Assembly (NCBI GenBank): GCA_008711295.1
Contig: VUYV01000035.1
Span: 4,978,742 to 5,042,741 of the forward strand
DNA: 64,000 nt
Source of the DNA: Anarhynchus alexandrinus
Lineage: Eukaryota; Chordata; Aves; Charadriiformes; Charadriidae
Direction of reading: 5' to 3'
Of this stretch, positions 1-10,610 are shown piece after piece. The first letter of the stretch is position 1. Every line of letters starts with the position of its first letter. A model generated the notes under the pieces. It was given only the letters and a program-made list of their open reading frames with translations. It did not search any database and was not told the origin of the DNA. A program made the translations under genes and the position numbers.

Positions 1-3000
1 GGGCATTCAGGAAATTTGAAAGGCAAGAGATGATTGAAATCCTGCCCAAGGAAATCCCTACCTACACACTGACCTGTGGGGCTCCTGGAAATAAAAGGCA
101 AGGCCTTGGCAGCATTGAAAGTGGGGACTGGATGTATTTAAGGAAAAGGAGAACGTGAGTTTCATTTGAGTTTCTACAACCTTTTCCTCTCTGGGAGAAA
201 TAAGTTCTTCTTCTTCAAGACATCAGGCAAACACCAAGACAACTTCTCTCTCATGTAGGTTATTCTGTAACCGTCCACCAAGGAGTTTCTTACAGGTATT
301 CGCTGGTGTCCACTGTCAGAGAGGGGATCCAAGGCTAGAGGGTTCCCTGGGTGGTCGACCCTGGGTAGCAGTGAGAGGAAGGCTGTGAAATGGCTTTCCC
401 TTGTTCAGCTACATTGGGACTATTCACACAGAAATGACACCAGAAGATACTGCTATCACAGCAAATGGCTTCTGCTCCTGAGGGGGAGGAGAGAAGTACG
501 GTCTATCACACCCTGAGTAAACCTAACATAAAATAAATTCAAGACTTTTGCTAGAAGCAGGAATCCTGGATGATATACAGGAGAAGGCAGGCAAGAAATG
601 GAGTGTGAGAGCAGGTGTCCTCCAGATGATGAGCCTGGGGGGATTAGCTGGCAAATTTCAAGGGGATAACGAACACTTCAAGGCAGATCATGCCTCTTCA
701 GGGGAAAGAGGATAGAATATCCCAGGTGAAGAAAGTGGCAAGAAGGAGATGATGATCAAAAGTTATTTATCAAAGTGTAACATCAGACTTACTTGAAGGG
801 AAGCCAGGGAATGGCCCGCAGACAGCAGGTGGATATCAAGCCTTTCATCTAACCCCGACTGGGTAGGAAAAAAAGACTGCTTTCTGATGGCACTTCAGTG
901 ACGAATGCAAAATCTGCTGGTGGTTGCAAAATCTTTCTGGTTACCCAGGAAAAAGCAGCCAGAGCACTGAAGCCCACAGTGCCAAGCCTGCGGCAACAGA
1001 TCCCGTCACTGCAAGCTAAGCAGAAGGGGCAAGAGCTGACCAGTTCCCCTCTTGCTTGCATGAGATCCCTGCAGGGAGGTGACGGTAGGAAGAGGAATAA
1101 GAACCCATGATGAACATATCAGTTTGGGACATTTCATATATCAAGTCCTTTCTCTGCAACAGAATTTCTGTAAGGCTCTGTGTGACTGCTGTCTCTGCCT
1201 CTATTTCCCATTTTGGGAATGGGATTGAGTGCTTTCTACATCCCAAATATACCATAGGGTGTTTGGGAACAGAGGCAGACAATGTTGTATCTCAGCTGGA
1301 CAAGGGCAGCCAAAAAGCTGTTGCTTGGGAAAACTGGTATGCTTGTGATGTAGAGGAGGTTGGTATTCAGGCCTGTAAAGTTGGTGCTTTGCCTGAAAAC
1401 TAAATTCACTTGTTGGCTTTCTCCTGTGATATGAGGAATCCAGGTAATAAATATAGAACGAGGACAGCTCCAAGTCTCTGCAGTTCCTGCGTGAGAACCA
1501 CAAACGGATCTAGTGATGGGCACAGAGCTGTGGGCAGAAGGCATTGATGTGCCTGTTGTGTTTTGAGCGCAGTGCTGGAAGAGGGCCAAGCACCGCTTGC
1601 CTCTATTCAACGGTGAATGGGTTGGCTGCTGTGATTGGGTTGAGACAGGTTTAAAACTGCTCTGTGGAAGGATCTTTTCTTTCCAAATAGAACACATTTC
1701 TCGCTTCCCTGTGGTGAAGCAGTGGGTCGGACATGCCTTGGATAGTGGAGGCTTCCATAGTTACTAATAAACTGGGGCTGGGTCCTGCCCAGACCTCCAC
1801 GCTTTGCAGTGCTGGTGCCCAGACTGGGGCTGGCCCATGGCCCTTAGTGGAGGCACTCATGGGCCACAAGCCACAGCCGCCCCAACGTGACACACGAGTA
1901 TTCACAGCTCACTGCTTTCCATTGCCACGCGCTGCTGCACAAGTCTGTTCACCACAACGTAGGATCCAGATACAATATTTTTTCTGCAGGGCTAAAGAGC
2001 AAAAAACAGGCTGACCCACGCTATGCCTCCAAACTAACCTGAGCCACATAGAACATCCTCCAGGTGAGGCATTTGGCACATTGTGGGTTTTTTGTAAGGC
2101 CATGCCTCTCATAAAAGTTGGTGTCTAAAAGCAGTGTCCATCCTCTACAGAGTGCAGGTGACAGCTTTACCTGCTTCCTAAGTGTCACCTGCCCAGCTGT
2201 CCTCATCAAGACTCTCCTTCCAGGGCCAGTGGAGATTCAGGCTCTGCAGGAGGTCTCTGTTCAACACCAGCTGCACAGTGCCTGAATTTGGGGTACCGGA
2301 GTTTGACTCAGGGTTGAGAAGATTCCACACATTTCCTGTTCGCAAGCAACGTACCTGGAAATTTTACTGTGAGATGAGCAGGATTTTCTCTGGGAAATAA
2401 CTCCACCTGATCCCTTAGAAATTAGTCTCCTCACCTGTTGGAAATTGAGAAAATGTTTCTCCCTGAGGGTCCCCAATCTGCTGCTATGTGACAGTTACAA
2501 AGCCTGGGGGAACTCCCCTGAGGTCAGACACGGGTGGACAGCACAAGCGTTCTACTCAGTTCAGGGGATTGCAAAACATAGTGGAGCTTTGTGAACCCAA
2601 AGTCATGCCTGATATTTGCCCACTATAATCCCACGGGTGTATCAGTGCTGCTCCTCCAGATCGACAGACACTTCTGCCCAGCTCATTCGGGGTACCCACC
2701 TCTCCCTGAGAGCCAGTCTGAGGTCGCACAGCCCCCAGCACAGGCAGGGAATTTCTGCCTGACTTCTCTTGCTGCTTCTCCCATCTCGCGTGCGTTGCGG
2801 GAGGGAAGCGGTGCCCGTGGTCTCTGCAGCAAGGGGTTCCCCTGCAGCATGACATCATGCAGAGAGCTCCCTTGGCTCATGGACAGCACCGATTTCTTCT
2901 GGTAGAGTAACCCTGGCTGCCAAGTGAAGGCAAAACTGCTGATCCTTCTGTACAGCACCCTCAGCACCTGCCCCCAGCCACAGATTAGATCCTTCTCAAA

Positions 3001-3120
3001 GCCGTTTTAACGCTAACCTGACAAATCGCCTGCTGCGCTGCTACAGATGGTTGAGGCACCACTGACTTTCTCTGCTGGAAGGCGCTGAAGCTTTCCTGCC
3101 CTTCCTGACTCCTCTCTAGC
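1..3120. other. unique non-coding sequence
   Basis: No repeat, RNA gene or convincing exon is visible here. The first 800 bases are purine-rich on the plus strand and the rest is mixed. Short open frames occur on both strands, the longest being a 153-codon minus-strand frame at 1,236-1,697. None has a recognisable domain, coding-like composition or paired splice signals. I read this as intergenic or intronic DNA. Confidence 0.6.
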
Positions 3121-3560
3121 TCAGTCATTCTGTGTGATTTATTTTTTTAACACATTCAATATAGGAACTTTGTAGGAACTTTCTAGCCACATCAGCTCAT
3201 GTTGCCGGTCTATTCGTCCCTGAGCTCTGGGATGCTGATGAGCAGTATCTAATACTTCAAAGGATGCTAAAAATCATCTGTGCTTTACTTGCTGTGTGAG
3301 GCTGTGTGAGATGGAGAATCCAAATCAGCCCCCTGAGCTGATCGACCCCGAGAAGGGTAAGATCAGAGGATATTTAATTAGGTTCCTAATTACAGTGGTT
3401 ATTAGCTGTCATAAAATCACCCGGGTTTGGATCCCAGAGCAATGTGAACTGCAGATTTCAGAGATATGCATTGCATAGATAAACATGATTATTCCTTTGG
3501 CTTGATCCCAACTGGAAGGATAGCAAGCTGCACTATCAACGACTGAAGATTTAACTCTGA
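3121..3560. promoter_or_regulatory. AT-rich candidate regulatory element
   Basis: This block contains two TAATTA homeodomain cores arranged head to head (see the entry at 3,375-3,392), plus further ATTA cores at about 3,400-3,405. It stands out from its neighbours by AT content and motif clustering. Such clusters are typical of conserved developmental enhancers, but conservation cannot be seen from one sequence. The function is inferred only. Confidence 0.3.
3375..3392. promoter_or_regulatory. inverted TAATTA pair, candidate homeodomain dimer site
   Basis: The sequence TAATTAGG-TT-CCTAATTA is an exact 8-base inverted repeat around a 2-base spacer. Each arm carries a TAATTA core, the preferred site of many homeodomain proteins. 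The spacing between cores is wider than the classic paired-class P3 site (TAAT-N3-ATTA), so any dimer would be of another geometry. Binding is an inference. Confidence 0.35.
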
Positions 3561-6076
3561 TGTGTCATTTGTTCTTTCCGTGATAAAAGCAATATAAAGA
3601 AATCACATAGGCACAGTTGGGTTCAAACACCAGTCAAGACCCACAGTATTTCCATCCTAAAGTAAATTCAAAATAGGAAAACAGGGGAAGCACCATTGGA
3701 AAACCCACACATTACTTGAAGAAATACCACCTTACCTCTATTTTCTGCATCCCTTCTAAAAATACAGCTCTGCTGATAGGAACAGACATTGTTTCTTCCA
3801 CATGATTCTTACTAAGAGAGCCCAGTGAACGGGGAATCTACTAGAAACTAGTGGAATAACCTTGAATATTAAACAAATCAATTTTAAGTGTTTTTTGCTC
3901 CTTGCTTGTCTGTCTGTTTCTTTCAGGCAGATAAAGCAGGGAGAAAGGGTCAAAAATAGTCTAGTTTTCTACGAAAAAAGAGATGCTAATAAACTTTTTC
4001 GTCATATCAGTCAATATTTTTCTTCAAAATTTGGCAGATTTTCCCCAAGGATTCAGAATTCTGCAGTGGGTTTTGTCATTTTCAGTGAAAATGGACAAAA
4101 GGAAACGTTTGCTTCTCACACATTTCTAATTTGTCCGCAATAGATAATTTTTCTTTTGAGAATAAAATGTTTGGGTGAACATTCTCTGACTAGAGGGAAG
4201 AAGCATGTTTTTCAAAGAGAGACAGGGAGTTTCGCTTTTACATTAACCCATTGGCTTAATTGGACAGTGTAAATGGACTGTCCACACTGTCCAGCTGGAC
4301 CCAGCTGTGCTGAGAGCAGTGGAAGAGAAAATGGAGGAAAAAAATGCTCCAAATCTAACGTGAATGCAAGAACAAGGAGAGCATGAACTGGCCAGAAAGA
4401 CATTTCAGTTGGGAATAAAAAGAAAGTTTCTAAGCGATGAGTGAGTCAAAAAGCTTCTCAAGCAGAGCTGGCTCCATTTGCATGGGAAGTATACAGGGCA
4501 GTGAGCCGGAGTGCTGCGTTCCTACTGATCTATTCCCCGTCGTACGGAATGAGAGATCAGCTTGGCCAGGTGCTGGGGCATTCGCAGCAGATGCGAAAGC
4601 CTGAAATTCAAACTGATGCTGAAGTTTAGCCAAAGCTTCCTGACAGCAACATTTCTGGGGCTGAAGGACAGGGTCTCAAGGGGAAAGACAGAAACCTCAT
4701 CACTGGGGTTGCTGAAAATCAAAGACAGACTGCTGGGAAGTATCCTGTAGGAGTGAGCCCTGCGCTGACTGTACAGCTGAGCCAGAAGATGTGAGAGATC
4801 TTGCTTTAACCCTTCTATGAATTAAAGATGGAAAAGACACCAGAGCATGGCAGGAGGGGGTTAGCACTGTTATTGGCTACCAACTTGCATAGGGTGTGAG
4901 AAGCAGCTTGTTTTCTACGTCAGCCCAATGGCAGGTAAAGCGAATACCAGTCAGTGGCTACTGTGTGTGCCTGACGGCTGGCAGGCTCTGAAAAAACATC
5001 CAAATGCCACTCAGCATTCAGGGGATAAGGCCAGGTCTGCCAGGGGAGGTAAATCCAGGGACCTTCATCTGTGTGTGCATTTTTTCTTGAGTCATCATTG
5101 CTTTTGCAGTTGAGGAGCCCTTCACTGCAGGCAGAGCAGAGTGCGGCAAGCCTCGGGGACTGTTGAGACTCATGAAATATAGATAGGAGGTAGGCAGGCT
5201 CCTAGAGCTGGCTAAATACATGCACAGTAATTGGCTCTGTCTTCAAGCAAGAAATGTTTTGCATAAGGATGCAGAAAGGGCTTGTTCAGTAAACTTTGAT
5301 ATGCACACTTGACTTGGCGATTGCTGGAAAAAAAAAGAAAGAAAAAGCCTCTGTGCTCAGTAACTGAACAAGCAACTCCATTTTAGACCCTTTCTCCCTT
5401 TTCACTTCACCTTTTTTCCATCACCCACACAGAATACTCTTATCTCCTATGTCCTTTAGAAAGAGCATCTGATGAAAGCAGACACAGCACAGACGCAATA
5501 TCCTGATCCAAACTATTTACAGTCTCCATAACACCCCCAAAGAAAACATCTGCCTACCTGGAACTGGCAGGAAAAAAAAGAGTTGCGGGTGCACAGATCT
5601 TAACATGGAGACAAGCCAATGGCTAAATGGTTACTATTGTAATGAACATTTGTTAACGGCTCTTTTCCGGCTGCAAAGACAAGCATGCTCACTGGGATGC
5701 TCTGAGTTCATGCAAACCTGGATGGTTCCTCCCTGTGATTACTAAAGGCTTCGTGGATCCTGTCTGTCCTTTGCATGTGAGCTGGATCCTCAGAGATCTC
5801 CTCCTTTATGCGCTTTAACTATGCATGGCTGGTCAGAGCAAGCCTCTGCTTCTGCAACCACATGAAATGAATTATTTCTAGACAACTCTCAGGAGCCTCT
5901 CATGCTTAACCTGATCTCCTTCGCTTGGAGCAAGCAAGATTCCCTGTCTGTGGGAAGATGAAACCTGAATGACCACCTTGGCAAGGGCAAGGCAGCCCAG
6001 GCGTGAGCAAACAGGGACAGATGGATGCAAAATGAAACCATGTAGGAAGACTCCGCACCAAAATCTCACGCAGATT
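3561..6076. other. unique non-coding sequence
   Basis: No repeat, RNA gene or supported exon is seen. A short A/G-rich tract lies at about 5,329-5,346. Open frames are short and unrelated to anything I recognise. Confidence 0.6.
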
Positions 6077-6113
6077 GAATCTCATGACGGAATCATGATG
6101 GAATCTCATGATG
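6077..6113 (+). repeat. imperfect short tandem repeat, about 13-base unit
   Basis: Three consecutive units begin with GAATC and end in a CATGAYG-type sequence. The first and third are 13 bases (GAATCTCATGACG and GAATCTCATGATG) and the middle one is an 11-base variant, GAATCATGATG. This looks like a simple local slippage duplication. Confidence 0.6.
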
Positions 6114-7080
6114 GAAACAGCCATGGCATATCCTGCTTAAACACTCCTTTTGAAGCAGATTCTAAAAATTATTTTTGCTAATGGTGGGGATGAAATTCAC
6201 CCCAAACCCTCCCGGCTCCAGGCTGCATTTGTGGACAAATTAGCAATACTGTTTTGCCAGCATCCTAGATTCGACCACTAATTAACTCAGCAGCCGCTGC
6301 CAGAGTTAATCAGGGAAGCAGCTCCATTATCCCCTGTAGCCCCACGGGTAGGGCTCCACCAGCTGCCACCGCCCAGCCCGCCGTAAAGGCAAGGCGAGGA
6401 GCTGCTCGGTTTCCTGCTGTTGAAATGCCACTGAAGCACCCGCCGGCTCCCCGGCAGAGAGGTGGATGTCTGTGGGTGGATGGCCCCGAGCCCCACACCA
6501 TCACTCCTGCAGCCATCCCCCTGCGATAGCCTTTCCCATCCAGGAGAGATCCCTCCACCCACTTGAAACTGAAAGAAAGGCGAAATGAAAGCAAGGAAGA
6601 TGCTGAAAAACAGCTAGACTTACTAATTGGAGGAAGTCAAAGGTTGTCTCGTCATTCAGGTGCCACTGCCTTCTCTGTGGGGGTTAAAGAGCTCTTTTTG
6701 GTGAGAGCAGTAGGTTGTGCACAGCAGGGCTCAGCTTCTCCCCTGAGCCCCATCCCACAGCCCCCAGGCTGCTGCCTTCACAAAGCATCAAGAGGGGAAA
6801 AATCCTCTCATTCAGCTAGTCCTGGGCAAGGAAGATGCACAGGAGATCAAGACCCCTGGGAAATGTCTGTTCTGAGCTGAGCTATTTACAGGGGGAGCTT
6901 TATCATGATTTTTGGGGGTTGGCAGACCCTGCGTTATTTCCCACTTGAGGGAAAACCTGTATAGCACAGATGTAATAGACTGTTTTTTTCTTCCTTATAT
7001 ATCACACACTTCTGCTGAGCCACAGCGTCTCAGATGTTCTAAGCCTGCCAAAATCATAGTGTTCTTTCATAGCGGGTATG
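6114..7080. other. unique non-coding sequence with a GC-rich patch
   Basis: A moderately GC-rich patch with some CpG lies at about 6,285-6,560. It lacks the CpG density of an island and has no convincing splice or promoter signals. The rest is unremarkable. Confidence 0.5.
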
Positions 7081-7850
7081 ACGGGAAAAAAAACCAACAA
7101 TAGTTAATTAAATAATTACTATCAGGTCCTGCATTTTACAGTACACTGTTTGGAGAAGGAAAATCTGGATAGTTTTTAATCAAATAGCTTATCTAAATCC
7201 AGTAGGAATAAAAATCTGCTTCAGAATTTGATTTTTAAATGTCAAAGGAAATATTTTGTTTTGGAAGTCTTCCAGATGGAATACTTCCCAGTCCAAAGAC
7301 AACTTTTTTGTAACAATTAGGAAAAAATAATTGAAACTGAACAGCTACACTACATGCTCTGAGAGTACAGAAAGGATGCCAAAATTATATCAGATGACTT
7401 TCACCATGAACACACATCACATTCTAATAACACCAGTCTGGAGTTTTAATTTGATTTCAAATATGTTATGGATCAGAACCTCAGGGCTGCAGATTAATCC
7501 AGATTTGCTCAGCTGAGAACCCATCCATCAGCGCTCTTGTGATTATGTTCTTCTAATCAAGTACAATTAACAATTGTCACGTAACACCATTAAAAAACAC
7601 TTAGGAACTGATCAATGGCTACTATAAACCGAACTGATTAATGTAATTTTTGAAATCAAGTTTCAATTAGCTCAAAAGAATAATGAAAATGTGAACAGCA
7701 AATTCTGCTGCAGACATACCACCTTAGTCTGAACAAGAAAGATAAATATGATGCCTTTTTCCCGACCAATGAAAAAATTAGCTGCTAAATTCCTTGTTGG
7801 GTTTAGCAAATACTATCCAGTTCACTTAGGCTGCGAGTAAGCAAAGCTTT
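7081..7850. promoter_or_regulatory. AT-rich block with homeodomain-type cores
   Basis: This is a long AT-rich stretch with several homeodomain-type cores. They include TTAATTAAATAATTA at about 7,104-7,118, TTAATC- and ATTAATG-type cores near 7,490 and 7,640, and CAATTAG cores near 7,665. No coding potential is apparent. It could be an enhancer cluster or ordinary AT-rich DNA; only cross-species alignment would separate these. Confidence 0.22.
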
Positions 7851-9950
7851 GCTTGTACGTTTACTCACAGGCATTTCTACAGGACTCCTCTACCATAGGA
7901 TCAAACTCTAGAAATATTTAATAACATTATGGCAGATTTGACTGAATTTATATATGAAAACAACCAGAAACCAATTTTCAGTGATGATTATATATTAAAA
8001 CAAATGCATTCCAATGCAAGGACTAAACTCCCCTTGCAGGAAGGATGGGAATGCTGCCTCTCCTTTCTCTGCCCAGACCTCTATGTGACCCAGTGGGACC
8101 AGCAGCTCTTTACCCAGCTTGTCCTTTTCCACCAGGCTGGATGGCCTGTCTGCCTGCTGGGTGGCCTGGTACTTTGATGGCACTCTATCCAGCATCTCTG
8201 CAGATTACAGCAACATCAAAATCAAATGGATAACTATTCTCTGGATATATTTATACTTAACAAGATCACAGAGATTTTTCCAAAGTTTTCCCTTGGTCAC
8301 AGGACAGAAGATTTTAACATCTGTTTTGGACACTCAGACAATGAAGGGAACTTTCTTTTCCAGCTCAAACGTGTCTTTTCTGACTGCTCAGAGTGACGAA
8401 ATGTCACTGCTCTGCCCGCTGTGACATTCCCTGCAGTACACAGCCCAGGGAGAGACCAAAACCGCTGCATCCTCACTGGGGCTGGACGCAGGAAAGAAGC
8501 AATTTTATACAAACCCATGAGAGCACAGATGTGCATTACTAGTGATTTTGGGACCTCCATGGGTGAATCCAGTACCCAGGTCATCCAAAAGCTCAGGGGA
8601 GTGATTGGAAGCCTCCAGCACCCGCTGATGGAGACAATGAAGGCTTGGCCTTTTGGTGCTCTGTCTGGGAGGCACCAAGCCATAAAGTTTAGGACCCTCC
8701 AGACTGTGCACAGCTAACAAGCTGGAAAATGCCCTCCACCTCCTCTCAGAACATTAGAGTGCAACAGTGGACCTGGCTGGGGAGCAGAAAAATGGTCATT
8801 TTTTCTACTTCCACCAGAAAGCAACTCAGCTTGTCTATATTTGAGATTTGGCTGTGCCACCAGTCACTAAGGGACCTTCTTCCTCCACCCTCAGCTTCCT
8901 TTTCCAACTGCTTAGTTACCCCGAGGTCTCTGGTGCCCAATTCTCCATAGAGCTCTCATGTTGTTCACAAGCAGCCTCCCAGAAAGGTCAACCCTTTTCA
9001 TCTCTCTCTCCGTCCACTTTTGGCCCCTACCCGTAATCCCGACTCTGCTCCTGCCTCTGCCTAATCCTGTAACCCACCACAAATCCCTTCTCCCTCCCCG
9101 CTCTCCGTCTGCATCTCCATCCATCACTGTCTCCCCCAGGGTGCTGGGGGTGTGTGGGAGTTGAGCCTGGAGCAAGGCTGCTGCGTGAACAGGCAAACCT
9201 CAGGTGTCAGCTCCCATCACAACCCACCTTTGAGGACCCACAACAGCCTCTGAGTGCCACAGGGTCTCTCTGACAACTCAGCCTGACCCCCATGTGCAAT
9301 ACCCGCCTCCCTGAGCTCTCACACACCTTGGCTCCAAAAAGGAGTGACCCAAACCCACGTCCTAACACTGCCGTTACGTGAAAACCCACAAAGCTATTTT
9401 TGGTCTGTTTACGGGCAGTCGTATTTAAACAGAGACTAATCGCACTGGCACAAACTTGTCCTCACGTAACTTCATTTTCATCCAGACAGAAGCTTTCAAG
9501 CAAAAGCAACCAAACCCTCTCAATATTTAATCAGCTGCACGGCCTGAAACAGCGGGGGCCGGCAGCAGCTGCCTGGTGCAGAGTGGGCAAGGGGGGGTCA
9601 GTGCTCCTGTCCTCACCGACCCCCCTCTCCATCCTCAGCACTCGCCCCCTTTGCCCACTCGCTGCAGTAGAAAGCCAAACGGGAGCCACGCTTCAGCCTG
9701 CTGCTTTACCCCCTTGCAAACAGCACGGCTTTGAAGCACTGTATTTTTCACTCCCGTATTCCAACCTCTCAGCTGCCTTCCAGGTGTAAATCTTACTTTC
9801 TTTTCCTACTGGTGGCCGGGAAAGTGCTGTGCTCAGCGCCCTGTAATTGTAAGTCAGCAGGACTTGAGCTCTCTCCCACTTCTTTCTGGTTTTAAAGCAG
9901 GCAGTGTGTAAATCTTGGCCACAGACATGGCTTTGCAGAACTTGGGAGTC
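7851..9950. other. unique non-coding sequence, C- and A-rich on the plus strand in part
   Basis: No supported gene. Around 9,181-9,300 the plus strand is clearly richer in C than G; in both 9,181-9,240 and 9,241-9,300 I count 22 C against 12 G. This would fit minus-strand transcription but is weak evidence alone. Open frames such as 8,297-8,683 (minus) and 9,400-9,789 (plus) have no recognisable content. Confidence 0.5.
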
Positions 9951-9963
9951 GGGGGGGGGGGGG
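9951..9963 (+). repeat. poly-G run (13 G)
   Basis: Thirteen consecutive G residues. Runs of this length can form quadruplex-like structures and are prone to slippage and sequencing length errors, so the exact length is uncertain. Confidence 0.9.
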
Positions 9964-10439
9964 CAAATTTAGGCTTTTCCTAATCTTTCCTCATTCCCTT
10001 ATTGCCTGTCCTGTGTGTGTTAGGGGGATTAGAGGGGTCGAAAGGACCTTGTCCTTCAGTGGGTTGGCTCTGCAGCATTCAATGCACGCTCTGCTTTTAG
10101 CCCCCCCCCTAAAGAAACGTTGCTTTAAAATAAAGCCACAAGGAGGAACCCCTGAAGTGTCCTGCTTGAGTCAGCTGGACTGGCTTTTCAAAAATCTAAG
10201 TGTCAAAATACCAAATGCCTTCTGGTCAGAAGTGGTCCACGAGTGTTTCCTACCAGAGCCCCTGAGTCCTGCACCCTCCCCAGCCCTTTGCAGCCCCCCC
10301 CAGCGAGGCTCTGGCTTCTCCCTTCCCCACTGCTGGACACACTGGGCTGGAGCTGCCCGAGCTGCCCGGTACCCATGGGCACCGTGGCAGGCACGACCCC
10401 GGCAAAGGCAGCATCTCTCATGATCTGCAGTGTCTGAGC
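9964..10439. other. unique non-coding sequence
   Basis: GC-leaning sequence with a C-rich section near 10,260-10,330. The 136-codon plus-strand frame at 10,013-10,423 shows no family resemblance and no splice support. Nothing else is seen. Confidence 0.5.
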
Positions 10440-10610
10440 TCCTAAGAACAAAGGATCCTATCTTGCTAGCATTATAAAATAGATGCTAATAACCCTAAAT
10501 GCCCTTATCTAAAAGAAGACAAAAAGTGCCAAAAGCATATTCAATTAGTGATAAATAATACAAGATTAATTAAAATTACTCTGCTCTGAATTCTCATCCT
10601 CTGGCTCTGA
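10440..10610. promoter_or_regulatory. AT-rich candidate element with GATA and homeodomain sites
   Basis: Within a GC-leaning surrounding, this short AT-rich block carries CTTATCT at 10,504-10,510, which is a full AGATAAG GATA-factor site on the minus strand. It also has TTAATTAA at 10,566-10,573 and further ATTA cores. The compact clustering suggests a small regulatory element. Conservation is unknown. Confidence 0.27.
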
